Shown: positions 17,301 to 25,521 of the stretch, one piece after another | Layout: every line of letters begins with the position of its first letter | How positions within the stretch are numbered: the first letter of the stretch is position 1 | Assembly (NCBI GenBank): GCA_910587015.1 | Contig: CAJUME010000008.1 | Coordinates: 1 to 64,000, forward strand | Reading direction: 5' to 3' | DNA from: an uncultured Christensenella sp. | GTDB lineage: Bacteria; Bacillota; Clostridia; Christensenellales; Borkfalkiaceae | DNA: 64,000 nt | Notes under the pieces: generated by a model | The model's database searches: none | The model's input: only the letters and a program-made list of their open reading frames with translations | Told to the model about the DNA's origin: nothing | Made by a program: the position numbers and the translations under genes

Positions 17301-18026
17301 TTATTTTCCGGTTGCAACGTTATACGCATTAATAATAAGCTGAGCATAAGTCACATAATTGGCGGGCTGGGTTTCTTTATACAAGTCACTCCACGTTGCG
17401 CCCGTGCTGACGTTATTTCCGTCTACCCAGTAACCCGTGTTATCGCCTTCGGTTGCCTTTTTAAGGCTTGAAAGTCCGCTGATACCATACTCCTTTACAT
17501 ATGCAACAGTAGCATCGCGGTTTGCTTTCCAACCGAGCTTGTCGCCGAGATTGGTTGACCAGTAACCGTTTTCTTCCTTGGAAAGAACAGCCTTCGATAC
17601 CGTTTCGCTTGCATCGCTGTCAACCTTCTTGCCGCTTATTTTGTTGCCTACTGCCGCCTCGTAATATTCCTTACAATGTGCTTCATTGTTGTAGAAATAT
17701 TCCGTAACTGACTGCGAGCCGACCTTATAGGCTTTGCTCGTTTCGTCATAAACGATAGTTACATCGCCGTAAGATAATTCCTTATAAATCAATTCCTTAT
17801 CTTCATTCTTCAATTCACCGGGCAACATAACCTCTGTAAGAACGCAGTCCTTAACCTTATCGCCGTTTACGGTAACGGAAGAATAACCGATAAATCTTTC
17901 GGCACCGTGAGTAAGCGCATATGCCTCACCCTTCTTGCCGCCGCCGCAAGCGGAAAGCGCCAATGCACCCGCGCAAAGCGTGCCTGCGCATGCAAAAACC
18001 AACAATGCTTTAAAAAGCTTTTTCAT
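17301..18026 (-). CDS. Predicted flavinylated extracytoplasmic lipoprotein (FMN-binding-like)
   Basis: A 241-residue lipoprotein (signal peptide with lipobox LSAC, Cys27). Near the C-terminus it has WVDGNNVSTGATWSDLY, a match to the D-x-x-[ST]-G-A-T motif whose Thr (here Thr211) is modified with FMN by ApbE. The earlier part (SSVTVNGDKVKDCVLTEV, residues 49-66) resembles the beginning of an FMN-bind domain. It lies beside apbE and facing rnf, so I infer an extracytoplasmic one-electron carrier. It is comparable in principle to the Listeria lipoprotein PplA, but with a single site. AAGGAG precedes the ATG. It has its own promoter, a palindromic operator candidate and two leader hairpins. Confidence 0.82.
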   Translation of the reverse strand: MKKLFKALLVFACAGTLCAGALALSACGGGKKGEAYALTHGAERFIGYSSVTVNGDKVKDCVLTEVMLPGELKNEDKELIYKELSYGDVTIVYDETSKAYKVGSQSVTEYFYNNEAHCKEYYEAAVGNKISGKKVDSDASETVSKAVLSKEENGYWSTNLGDKLGWKANRDATVAYVKEYGISGLSSLKKATEGDNTGYWVDGNNVSTGATWSDLYKETQPANYVTYAQLIINAYNVATGK

Positions 18027-18069
18027 AAAAATTTCTCCTTATATTTTATAAAAACGATTAACATTTTTT

Positions 18070-18119
18070 ACAGATAAATGCGTTAGCATTTATCTGTTGC
18101 GGATATGAAAAATATCCGC
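18070..18119 (-). promoter_or_regulatory. Two leader hairpins upstream of the flavinylated lipoprotein gene
   Basis: A perfect 12-bp stem with a 4-base loop (18070-18097) and an 8-bp stem with a 5-base loop (18099-18119) lie in the 5' leader between promoter and ribosome-binding site. Neither is followed by a T run on the coding strand. They look like mRNA-stabilising or regulatory structures rather than terminators. Confidence 0.55.
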
Positions 18120-18155
18120 GGCAAAAACCGCTTTTATTAAATTCAAACACTGCGC

Positions 18156-18170
18156 ACTCATACTATGAGT
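18156..18170. promoter_or_regulatory. Palindromic operator candidate at the lipoprotein promoter
   Basis: The 15-base sequence ACTCATACTATGAGT has perfect 7-base arms around a central C. It sits immediately downstream of the expected transcription start of the promoter at 18179-18207, a classic repressor position. The regulator is unknown. Confidence 0.5.
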
Positions 18171-18178
18171 TTATCCAT

Positions 18179-18207
18179 AATTTACCATATCAATACAGCT
18201 ATGTCAA
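18179..18207 (-). promoter_or_regulatory. Promoter of the flavinylated lipoprotein gene
   Basis: On the minus strand a consensus TTGACA (18207-18202) is followed, 17 bases later, by TAAATT (18184-18179). The leader to the ATG at 18026 is about 145 bases and holds the palindrome and two hairpins described separately. Confidence 0.62.
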
Positions 18208-18249
18208 TACTTTTCGGATAAAATTCGCACCTGAAAATAATTTACAGTA

Positions 18250-21200
18250 TTATTCCGTCCTCAGCGCCACAACGGGGTCCTTTTTGGCTGCCGCGGCGGC
18301 GGGAATAAGTCCCGAAATCAACGTAAGCGCAACGCTTATGCAAATCATTACAATCGCCTGCCATATGGGCAGCGCGGCTATCGTAAACACGCCCGTAAGC
18401 GCGCCGACTATAAGGTTGACGATAAGCGAAAGTAAGTAGGTTATAAGTATGCCAACAACGCCCGCGGCAAGCCCGATTATAAAGGTTTCCGCATTGAAAA
18501 GCCGCTTTATATCCTTCTTTCTTGCGCCGACCGCGCGCAAAATGCCTATTTCCTTTATTCGCTCTACAACCGACACATAGGTGATAATGCCCACCATTAC
18601 GGTAGAAACAACCAGCGACAGCGCGGTAAACGCAATCAGCGCGATTGTTATCATCTGAATCATCGTGTTGACCATTGTAATAATAAGTCCGACGGTATCG
18701 GTATAGGTTATTTTATCCTTTTCTGTCAGCGTAATTGTTTTTGAAGCGCCCTCCGCGTCCTTATATGTAAACTGCGTGCCGCCCTCTTTTTCGCACATTC
18801 TGTTCCAATCGTCAAGGTAGTCGGTTATCTTATTTTTTGCGTCAAAGTCCAAGGCGTAGATAAATATTGCCGTGGGAACCGAGCTTCCTCCGAACAAATC
18901 CGCAGTCATAGCCGTTGCTTCCGCACCCGTTATCGAGCCGATTATGCTTGACATTGCGTCCCCGCCCTTTTCAACGGACGAGGTAACGGTATCCAAAACG
19001 TAAAACTCTTTACCGTTTTCGCTTTTAACGTAATAATAATTTACGTACATGGGCACGTCGTCCAGTGCTTCGTGACCGTTTATGTATTCGACAATCTCGC
19101 TGTCCGCTTCGGTTTCGAGAATATAATCCGTAAGCGCGTTGGTATAGTAAAAGCCGGAATTAAGGCAACCGTAGGAAACGCTGCTCTTTTTCTGCAAAAT
19201 CATTTTTACGCCCAGCTCTACGCGGTCGGAATATGCCGTTTTGTCCTCAAACGCGGGCAGCTCTATCTTATTGCCGTTGTCGTTTATGCTGTAAGCGGTT
19301 GAATATGCGTTTGCAACGAAGCCCTCGGTTTTTTCGTCGGCGGAGGGCAGTCTGAACATTTCGAAATATTCGTCCACCTTTTCGTTTTCGGTTCCGCCGT
19401 TCATCTGCACAAGCAAAGCCCTCAATGCGTCGTCGCTTGTGTTGCGCGCAATAATAATCTGTTCCGCAAGCGCGGCGTCCGCGCCCGTCATAGTGATTAT
19501 TTTGCGTATATCGTCGTCGCTGTATTTGGGTTTTGCGTAGTAAACCGTCTTGTTATAAACGCAATCGTTGGTGTAGTAGGTAAATTTTTTGGAGGTATCG
19601 CCGATAAAATACGAATAAGGGAAGCCGTCTTTGCCGACCAAAGTTACGTCCTTATCGCTGTCAACGCCTTTATAAGCGTAGTCGAGAAACTCGTCCTCGG
19701 TAAAATAGCCGTACTGCGCAAGCGTCAGGTCGTCTATCTTGTAACCGTCAACCACCATAAACAGCGTGCTTTTATCGTTGAAAAGCTGTTTTAATTCTTC
19801 TTCCGTATAGCCCGATGTCACCGCATTGCCGTTTTTGTCGACTGCAAGCACGTCGTACTGCGACATTATATAATCGTAATTATTCGGAATTTCCGCAAAC
19901 GTTGCCACGGAAGAAATCATAGAGCCCCACGTTTCGTATTCCTTAACGTGCGAAAGCACCGCCGCATACATAGACCTTATTGCCGCAACGGACATATTTC
20001 CGCCGTTAAAGCTTGTATCGGCGCCTTCGGGAAGGTGCTCGGCAAGGTTGTTGCTTACGGTAAAGTCGGTATAAATATTGTTGACTATATTGAACGCATA
20101 ACCGTACTGAATTAAATTTATATAGTCCTGCGGCATGTCGGAAACGTACGCAAGATAAGCGTCGGTTATGGTGTTTTTGGTTTCGAAGCCGGTTGAAAAC
20201 GTTCCCAGAGTATCCAGCAGAGAATTGACGTAAACCTTGTTGCCGCTTGCAAGCTCGCCCAAATCTACTTTGGTGTTTCCGCCGTTTGAAAGCTCCATAA
20301 GCGAGGTGAAGTCGTAAGCGCTTCTCGTGACAGCTACGGGATAGCCCGAAAGCATATCGTCCTCCATTTTATGTATGTACGAGGTTACGCCCGCGGAAAT
20401 GGCAAGCACCATTGAAACGCCGATTATGCCTATACTGCCCGCAACCGAAACAAGCGCGGTGCGTTTTGCTTTGGAAAGCAGGTTTTTTAGGGAAAGCATA
20501 AACGCCATTCCCATACCCATTGAAGACTTTTTCTTTTTGCCCTTTTTCTTTCTGCCTTTTTGGGACTGCTCCGCTTCTACTGCGCTTTCCTCTTTCGGCT
20601 GTTCGGACTGTTCGGACTGTTCGTCCGAATTTTCGTCTTCTCCGCCGTAGGGACTTGTATCGTCTATAATTTCACCGTCCAAAAGGCGGATAATACGCGT
20701 TGAATACTGCTCGGCAAGCTCGGGGTTGTGCGTAACCATAATTACAAGTCTGTCGCCCGAAATTTCCTTCAACAGCTCCATTATCTGCACGCTGGTCTTG
20801 CTGTCCAGCGCGCCCGTCGGCTCGTCTGCAAGCACAATCTCGGGGTTGTTTATAAGCGCGCGGGCAATTGCAACGCGTTGCGCCTGACCGCCGGAAAGCT
20901 GATTCGGACGGGTGTTTATTTTATCCGCAAGCCCCACCCTTTCAAGCGCTTCTATCGCGCGCTTTCTGCGTTCCTCCTTGTTCACGCCGGAAATGGTCAG
21001 CGCAAGCTCTACGTTTTGCAGAATGGTCTGATGCGGAATTAAATGATAGCTTTGAAATATGAAGCCTATCGAATGGTTGCGGTAGGTATCCCAATCGCCG
21101 TCGTTAAAGCGCTTTGTAGAGGTGCCCTCTATTATAAGGTCGCCGGAGGTATATTTGTCAAGCCCGCCGATAATGTTCAAAAGCGTGGTTTTTCCGCACC

Positions 21201-21321
21201 CCGAAGCGCCGAGAATTGAAACAAATTCGTTTTTGCGGAAATTGACGCTTATGCCTTTAAGCGCCTGCACGGCGCCGCCCGCCACCTTGTATTCCTTTTT
21301 TATATCTATTAATTGCAGCAT
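18250..21321 (-). CDS. MacB-like ABC transporter, ATPase fused to FtsX-type permease
   Basis: A single 1023-residue polypeptide. The N-terminal LolD/MacB-type ATPase (residues 1-~235) has Walker A GASGCGKTT, signature LSGGQAQRVAIARAL and Walker B IVLADEPTGALDSKT. A very charged linker follows (Glu/Ser/Gln then Lys-rich, ~240-285), then a membrane helix and a large extracytoplasmic domain of ~530 residues. Three terminal helices belong to an FtsX/MacB core (QMITIALIAFTALSLVVSTVM; AVGARKKDIKRLF). The usual design is ATPase first and one permease, as here, but most Firmicutes relatives encode them separately. The substrate is unknown; lipoprotein, peptide or antibiotic export are options. The start at 21321 has GGAGGAGG just upstream. 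Confidence 0.85.
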   Translation of the reverse strand: MLQLIDIKKEYKVAGGAVQALKGISVNFRKNEFVSILGASGCGKTTLLNIIGGLDKYTSGDLIIEGTSTKRFNDGDWDTYRNHSIGFIFQSYHLIPHQTILQNVELALTISGVNKEERRKRAIEALERVGLADKINTRPNQLSGGQAQRVAIARALINNPEIVLADEPTGALDSKTSVQIMELLKEISGDRLVIMVTHNPELAEQYSTRIIRLLDGEIIDDTSPYGGEDENSDEQSEQSEQPKEESAVEAEQSQKGRKKKGKKKKSSMGMGMAFMLSLKNLLSKAKRTALVSVAGSIGIIGVSMVLAISAGVTSYIHKMEDDMLSGYPVAVTRSAYDFTSLMELSNGGNTKVDLGELASGNKVYVNSLLDTLGTFSTGFETKNTITDAYLAYVSDMPQDYINLIQYGYAFNIVNNIYTDFTVSNNLAEHLPEGADTSFNGGNMSVAAIRSMYAAVLSHVKEYETWGSMISSVATFAEIPNNYDYIMSQYDVLAVDKNGNAVTSGYTEEELKQLFNDKSTLFMVVDGYKIDDLTLAQYGYFTEDEFLDYAYKGVDSDKDVTLVGKDGFPYSYFIGDTSKKFTYYTNDCVYNKTVYYAKPKYSDDDIRKIITMTGADAALAEQIIIARNTSDDALRALLVQMNGGTENEKVDEYFEMFRLPSADEKTEGFVANAYSTAYSINDNGNKIELPAFEDKTAYSDRVELGVKMILQKKSSVSYGCLNSGFYYTNALTDYILETEADSEIVEYINGHEALDDVPMYVNYYYVKSENGKEFYVLDTVTSSVEKGGDAMSSIIGSITGAEATAMTADLFGGSSVPTAIFIYALDFDAKNKITDYLDDWNRMCEKEGGTQFTYKDAEGASKTITLTEKDKITYTDTVGLIITMVNTMIQMITIALIAFTALSLVVSTVMVGIITYVSVVERIKEIGILRAVGARKKDIKRLFNAETFIIGLAAGVVGILITYLLSLIVNLIVGALTGVFTIAALPIWQAIVMICISVALTLISGLIPAAAAAKKDPVVALRTE

Positions 21322-21376
21322 ATCCTCCTCCTTTGCCCGTTCGGGCACCCGTGACAGCTGATTTTTATGTCGCCGA

Positions 21377-23062
21377 TTATTTCGCCTGCGCAAGGTTTTT
21401 CATAATGCACAGGTCGGCGTCAAGCCTTTCAAGACAGCGTTCCTTACCGATTATGCCCATAATCGTGCACAAATCGGGGGAATTTGCCTTGCCCGTTATG
21501 GCTATGCGCAGAATTTCCGCCGCGTCCGAAACGCTGCCCTTATAGTTTTCGGGGTTAGCCTTCCATTCGCTCATTTCCGCAGCAAAGCCCGCCACGCCAG
21601 CGACAGACTTAACCTTGGAAAACCATACGGAATTGTCGTCCGCGGGGTCGTAGACCCTTGCAAAGCCTTCAAGCATGCTTTTAACGGTTGAATAGTCCTT
21701 TTCTGCGCCGTATTTTCTGAATTTGTCGGTATGCGCAAAGGTATCGTCAAAGAAATAGTCCATAAGGCGCACGCCTTGCTCGGCGCGCTCTATGTCCTTT
21801 CTGCGCTTTTTGCCGCCGACGCCCATAATAAGGTTCAATATTTTTATTATATATTCCTTATCCTCAAAATGCTTTTTGTCGCCGTCCGTGCCGAATTCGT
21901 CCACCCAACCCTTTAAAAAGTCAAAGCATTCCTCTGCAGACAGCTTTGATATTTCCGTTTTGGAAACGTCGCAAAGCTTTTCCAAATCGAACAGCGCGCC
22001 GCTCTTGCCCATTTTGTCTATTTTAAACTTAAAAGCTTTATAATCGCCGTCTGGGTTTTTAAGAGACCATTCCTCGAAGTTGGAATTTAAAACGGTCATT
22101 AAATATTTTACTACGGCAAGCGGAAAATAGCCCGCTTTTCTGTAATAATCAAGCGACAGCTCGGGGTCCTTGCGCTTGGAAAGCTTGCGCTTGGTTTCTC
22201 CGTCCATTTTCATAAGCGAACAGGTGTGCGCATAGCGCGGCGGCTTAAACCCGAGCACCTTGTGCAGCTCCAAATGAATAGGCAGGCTTGAAAGCCACTC
22301 CTCGCCGCGTATAACAAGCGTTGTGCGCATAAAATGGTCGTCTATCGCGTGCGCAAAATGATAGGTGGGTATGCCGTCAGACTTTAAAATTACAACGTCC
22401 TGGTCGTTTTCCGTCACCGTAATATCGCCCTTAATCGCATCGCGGAAGGTGAACTTGTTTTCTATACTGCCCTGCGATTTAAGGCGTATTACAAACGGCT
22501 TGCCCGCTTTAAGGTTATTATAAATTTCCTCCTCGGAAAGGCTGCGGCACTTTGCATACGCCCCGTAATATCCTGTGGTTTCCTTGTTTTCCGTCTGCTT
22601 TTCGCGCACGGCGTCAAGCTCTTCCGCGGTGCAGAAGCACGGGTACGCAAGCCCCTCCTCAATCAGCTTTTTTACGAAGCTTCTGTAAATTTCCGCGCGT
22701 TGACGCTGATAGTAAGGGCCGTATTTATTGAGCGGGCTGTCTATTTCCGCGCCCTCGTCAAACTTAATGCCGAAATATTTCAAAGAGCGGATAACGCTTT
22801 CAACGGCGCCTTCCACCTTACGCTTTTCGTCCGTGTCCTCTATACGCAGATAGAATATACCCCCGCTCGTATGCGCGGCGCGCTCGTCCGCAAGCGCGGA
22901 ATAAAGGTTGCCCAAATGTATAAAGCCCGTGGGCGAGGGCGCAAGGCGGGTAACCTCCGCTCCCTTTTCCAGCTCTCTCTGGGGATAAACGCTCTCGTAT
23001 TCCTCGGGCGCAAGCAAAGCCTTATCGGGTATAAGCGTTGCCGCAAGCTTTTTCAAATCCAT
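21377..23062 (-). CDS. gltX: Glutamate--tRNA ligase
   Basis: Class I aminoacyl-tRNA synthetase charging tRNA-Glu (possibly also tRNA-Gln, to be amidated later). HIGH-type motif: TRLAPSPTGFIHLGNLYSAL near residue 40. KMSKS-type motif: KRKLSKRKDPEL near residue 290. At 561 residues it is longer than the ~480-490 typical, with about 35 extra N-terminal residues (LAATLIPDKALLAPEEYESVYPQ, given here only by its beginning and end) before the catalytic fold. Two nearby ATGs exist (23068, 23062). A GAGG sequence spaced 8 bases favours 23062. The frame also opens from 23107, overlapping the upstream regulator stop (ATGA), so coupling is possible. Confidence 0.92.
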   Translation of the reverse strand: MDLKKLAATLIPDKALLAPEEYESVYPQRELEKGAEVTRLAPSPTGFIHLGNLYSALADERAAHTSGGIFYLRIEDTDEKRKVEGAVESVIRSLKYFGIKFDEGAEIDSPLNKYGPYYQRQRAEIYRSFVKKLIEEGLAYPCFCTAEELDAVREKQTENKETTGYYGAYAKCRSLSEEEIYNNLKAGKPFVIRLKSQGSIENKFTFRDAIKGDITVTENDQDVVILKSDGIPTYHFAHAIDDHFMRTTLVIRGEEWLSSLPIHLELHKVLGFKPPRYAHTCSLMKMDGETKRKLSKRKDPELSLDYYRKAGYFPLAVVKYLMTVLNSNFEEWSLKNPDGDYKAFKFKIDKMGKSGALFDLEKLCDVSKTEISKLSAEECFDFLKGWVDEFGTDGDKKHFEDKEYIIKILNLIMGVGGKKRRKDIERAEQGVRLMDYFFDDTFAHTDKFRKYGAEKDYSTVKSMLEGFARVYDPADDNSVWFSKVKSVAGVAGFAAEMSEWKANPENYKGSVSDAAEILRIAITGKANSPDLCTIMGIIGKERCLERLDADLCIMKNLAQAK

Positions 23063-23103
23063 ATCCATATCCTCGTTAACCCGCGCATATACCGCGGTTA
23101 ATA

Positions 23104-23736
23104 TCATTTTTTAAGCGGTTTTCTAAACAGTCTTGCCGCAAACCATCTGTAAGAAAACCATAAAATTATCAGAATTTCAAACACTGCCGCAACTATCCAT
23201 ACAAAGTATATTTCCTTGAATTCCGGCGCGAACTTCCGCACGAACACATACGGTATAAGCGCGCAGCTCCACAGTATGCACGAGGTTGTTATCGCGTTGG
23301 TCAGACGGTTGCCCCACATCGCGGAAAACACCGTCAAAACTATCGCGGTAGGCAACGGCGCTACCACAAAGACAAAATAAGCGTAATCCTTGGTGAGGAA
23401 TATAAAGTAAAACAGCCCGAACACCAGCGTTGCCACAAACCACACCAAAACGGCGGCCATTGCCACGATAAACGCGCGCACGCCGCTTATTCTGCGCTTG
23501 GGCTGAACCTTTGGCGCAACGCTTTCGCCCTTTACAATATCGTCAAGCGATATACCGTAAATTTCCGACAAACGGATTAAAACGCGCAAATCGGGAATGG
23601 CTTCGCCCCGCTCCCACTTGGAAACGGCTTTATCGGAATAGTTAAGCATTTCCGCAAGCTGAAGCTGCGTAAGCTTTGCCTGCGTACGCAATTCAACAAG
23701 ATTTTTAGCTATATTTTCCTTCAAATCGCTGTTCAT
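23104..23736 (-). CDS. XRE-family regulator with C-terminal membrane domain
   Basis: A 210-residue protein with an N-terminal helix-turn-helix of the Cro/C1 type (AKLTQLQLAEMLNYSDKAVSKWERG, given partly; residues ~18-45). Four hydrophobic segments follow (from about residue 85), so this is a membrane-tethered DNA-binding protein. Start: ATG 23736, six bases after a TAAAAT -10 box, with no ribosome-binding site, therefore probably leaderless. A 17-base palindrome just upstream (23785-23801) may be its own operator. The stop overlaps the first possible gltX start, suggesting partial co-expression. The signal sensed is unknown. Confidence 0.83.
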   Translation of the reverse strand: MNSDLKENIAKNLVELRTQAKLTQLQLAEMLNYSDKAVSKWERGEAIPDLRVLIRLSEIYGISLDDIVKGESVAPKVQPKRRISGVRAFIVAMAAVLVWFVATLVFGLFYFIFLTKDYAYFVFVVAPLPTAIVLTVFSAMWGNRLTNAITTSCILWSCALIPYVFVRKFAPEFKEIYFVWIVAAVFEILIILWFSYRWFAARLFRKPLKK

Positions 23737-23742
23737 ACCCGT

Positions 23743-23771
23743 ATTTTAGCACATTCGCCCGAAAAATACAA
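23743..23771 (-). promoter_or_regulatory. Leaderless-type promoter of the XRE membrane regulator
   Basis: On the minus strand TTGTAT (23771-23766), a 17-base spacer and TAAAAT (23748-23743) precede the ATG by only six bases. Confidence 0.6.
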
Positions 23772-23784
23772 CAAAAAAATATAA

Positions 23785-23801
23785 CTCTACTGTGAGTAGA
23801 G
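23785..23801. promoter_or_regulatory. Palindrome upstream of the XRE gene, operator candidate
   Basis: CTCTACTGTGAGTAGAG has perfect 7-base arms separated by GTG. It lies about 14 bases upstream of the -35 box of the regulator gene at 23736. Autoregulation is the simplest reading but is inference. Confidence 0.45.
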
Positions 23802-24002
23802 CGTGAAATTTTAGCGGTAGAGTTGCAAAATTTGTCGGTTTACCCGCCGTATAAATGTGTAGAACCTTAAACCGCATAAGTAGGTTGTTTTTGCGCGGCA
23901 GTATGGCATAATGTTAATAAGGGCGCGGCAGTATGCAGGGCTATTGCGGCAGTGCACGCCGCCGCGGCGCTTTTAAACAGAAATCAGGAGCAGACAATAA
24001 AT

Positions 24003-24947
24003 ATGAATACCTTTGAAATTTTTGCGGATTCGGCTGCCAACATACCTCAGGAGCTTGTTAAAAAGCACAATATCAATATTATATCCTATTCGTGCACGGT
24101 GAACGGCGAGGAAAGGCTTTGCTACGAGCCGGACGTAGACTTTGTGCAGACGGCGAAAAGGTTTTACGAGGATATGCGCAACGGCGCGGACGTAAAAACC
24201 TCTCTTGTGGACGAACAACGCATTATAGACGCGGTTACCCCCGCTATGAAAAACGGTCGCGATGCGCTGCTTGTAACAGTTTCCTCCGGCGTCAGCGGCA
24301 CCTACAATCAGGCGCTGAACGCGAAAAAGACGCTTGAAAAGCAATTCCCCGCGTGCAAGCTGTACGTTTGCGACAGCGCTAACGCAAGCATGGGCGAGGG
24401 ACTGCTTGTTTTAAAGGCGGCAGACCTGCGTGACATGGGCGAAAGCGCGGAGGTCTGCGCAAAATGGGTGGAAAGAAACGCCTATAAGCTGAACAGCTAT
24501 TTTACCGTAAGCGATTTGAAATACCTTAAAAAGGGCGGAAGAATTTCCGCGGCGGCGGCAATTGCGGGCACTATTCTCAACATAAAGCCCGTTCTGCGCG
24601 CGGACAGCGGCTCGCCCGCAAAAATATCGGTTGTGAACAAGGAGCGCGGCAGAAAAAAGGCGCTTGCCTCTATTTTAGAGCTGTGCAGAAAACGCGCCGT
24701 CAACCTTGAAAACCAGACGGTTGCAATCACCCACGCAGACTGCGAGGAGGACGCGCTGTACATTGCAGATACGCTTAAAACGCAGTACGGGGTCAAAAAT
24801 ATAATTATAGAATACTACGATTTATGCACGGGCTCGCACGCGGGCCCCGGCACGGTTGCGCTGTTCTTTATGGGCAAGGACAGAAAGGCCGAAAGCGCGG
24901 CGGAACAGCCCGCCCTTGCAGGCAAAGCCGCAGTGCAGAAGAACTGA
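24003..24947 (+). CDS. DegV family fatty-acid-binding protein
   Basis: A 314-residue protein with the DegV fold: an N-terminal domain beginning FEIFADSAANIPQEL, the lipid-contact stretch VTVSSGVSGTYNQAL, and the second domain with LKYLKKGGRISAAAAIAGTILNIKPVL. Family members bind a fatty acid; in Staphylococcus FakB proteins present it to the kinase FakA for phosphorylation, which is the likely role class here. The ATG at 24003 is preceded by AGGAG; an earlier in-frame start at 23952 is less likely. The 5' region holds three short GCGGCAGT repeats (near 23896, 23925, 23947) of unknown meaning. A hairpin with T-rich tail (24976-25005) follows. Confidence 0.9.
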   Translation: MNTFEIFADSAANIPQELVKKHNINIISYSCTVNGEERLCYEPDVDFVQTAKRFYEDMRNGADVKTSLVDEQRIIDAVTPAMKNGRDALLVTVSSGVSGTYNQALNAKKTLEKQFPACKLYVCDSANASMGEGLLVLKAADLRDMGESAEVCAKWVERNAYKLNSYFTVSDLKYLKKGGRISAAAAIAGTILNIKPVLRADSGSPAKISVVNKERGRKKALASILELCRKRAVNLENQTVAITHADCEEDALYIADTLKTQYGVKNIIIEYYDLCTGSHAGPGTVALFFMGKDRKAESAAEQPALAGKAAVQKN

Positions 24948-24975
24948 TTTTAAATTAACAACCATAGCCTGTAAG

Positions 24976-25005
24976 ACAGACCTTTTTTATGGCTGTTTGG
25001 TCTGT
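24976..25005 (+). terminator. Terminator of the degV-family gene
   Basis: ACAGACC (24976-24982) pairs with GGTCTGT (24999-25005), followed by TTTAT. It lies 30 bases after the stop codon. Confidence 0.6.
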
Positions 25006-25012
25006 TTTATAT

Positions 25013-25048
25013 AACCGCCCCGCGCAGCAAGCTCTGCGCGGGGCGGTT
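25013..25048. terminator. Bidirectional GC-rich terminator
   Basis: A 15-bp stem (25013-25027 with 25034-25048) with a 6-base loop, flanked by AT-rich sequence on both sides, between the convergent DegV-family gene and the phosphatase gene. Confidence 0.85.
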
Positions 25049-25056
25049 TAATTTTA

Positions 25057-25512
25057 TCACAATCTGCTTATTATGTAATCCAAAAAGCATTTGCACCCGT
25101 CATATATGTCGGCGAACGCCCTTTCGAAGTCGCGCGTATACCACGGGTCGGCAACGTCTCGCGGGCGCGGGGTGAACGAGCACAGCTTAAAAATCTTGTC
25201 GCCGTACCCGCCGCACGTAAGCCTTAAAACGTCCATAAGGTTACTGCTGTCCATTACCAGAATATAATCGTTGTTTTTTATATCCCTCAGCGTCAGCTGG
25301 CGCGCGAAATGACTGCCGCTTATACCGTGCGCGGCAAGCGTTCGGCGCGCGGGCTCGTAAATAGGGTTGCCCTCCTCGCAGTCGGAGGTTCCGCAAGACG
25401 TTATTACAAAGTCTAATTCCAGCCCCCGCTCCTTCACCATATTTTTAAAAATCAGCTCTGCCATGGGCGAACGGCATATATTGCCGAGGCAAACAAAGGT
25501 CACGTTAATCAT
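25057..25512 (-). CDS. Low-molecular-weight protein-tyrosine phosphatase
   Basis: A 151-residue cytoplasmic phosphatase. The P-loop CLGNICRSPMAE sits at the N-terminus (nucleophile Cys8, Arg14). The general-acid region near the C-terminus reads DVADPWYTRDFERAF, with the conserved Asp-Pro. It begins nine bases after the stop of the LOG-family gene, with which it appears cotranscribed. The substrate could be phosphotyrosine or phosphoarginine; the residue after the Cys that influences this choice in Firmicutes enzymes cannot be judged safely here. Confidence 0.93.
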   Translation of the reverse strand: MINVTFVCLGNICRSPMAELIFKNMVKERGLELDFVITSCGTSDCEEGNPIYEPARRTLAAHGISGSHFARQLTLRDIKNNDYILVMDSSNLMDVLRLTCGGYGDKIFKLCSFTPRPRDVADPWYTRDFERAFADIYDGCKCFLDYIISRL

Positions 25513-25521
25513 TTTTGCAAA

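Noticed and set aside
18070..18119. Terminator for the ABC transporter gene
   Set aside because: Hairpins have no T run on the minus strand and lie downstream of a good promoter for the lipoprotein gene, so a leader role fits better.
23896..23955. Three GCGGCAGT repeats before the DegV-family gene as an operator
   Set aside because: Short, unevenly spaced and not palindromic; noted but not supported as a binding site.
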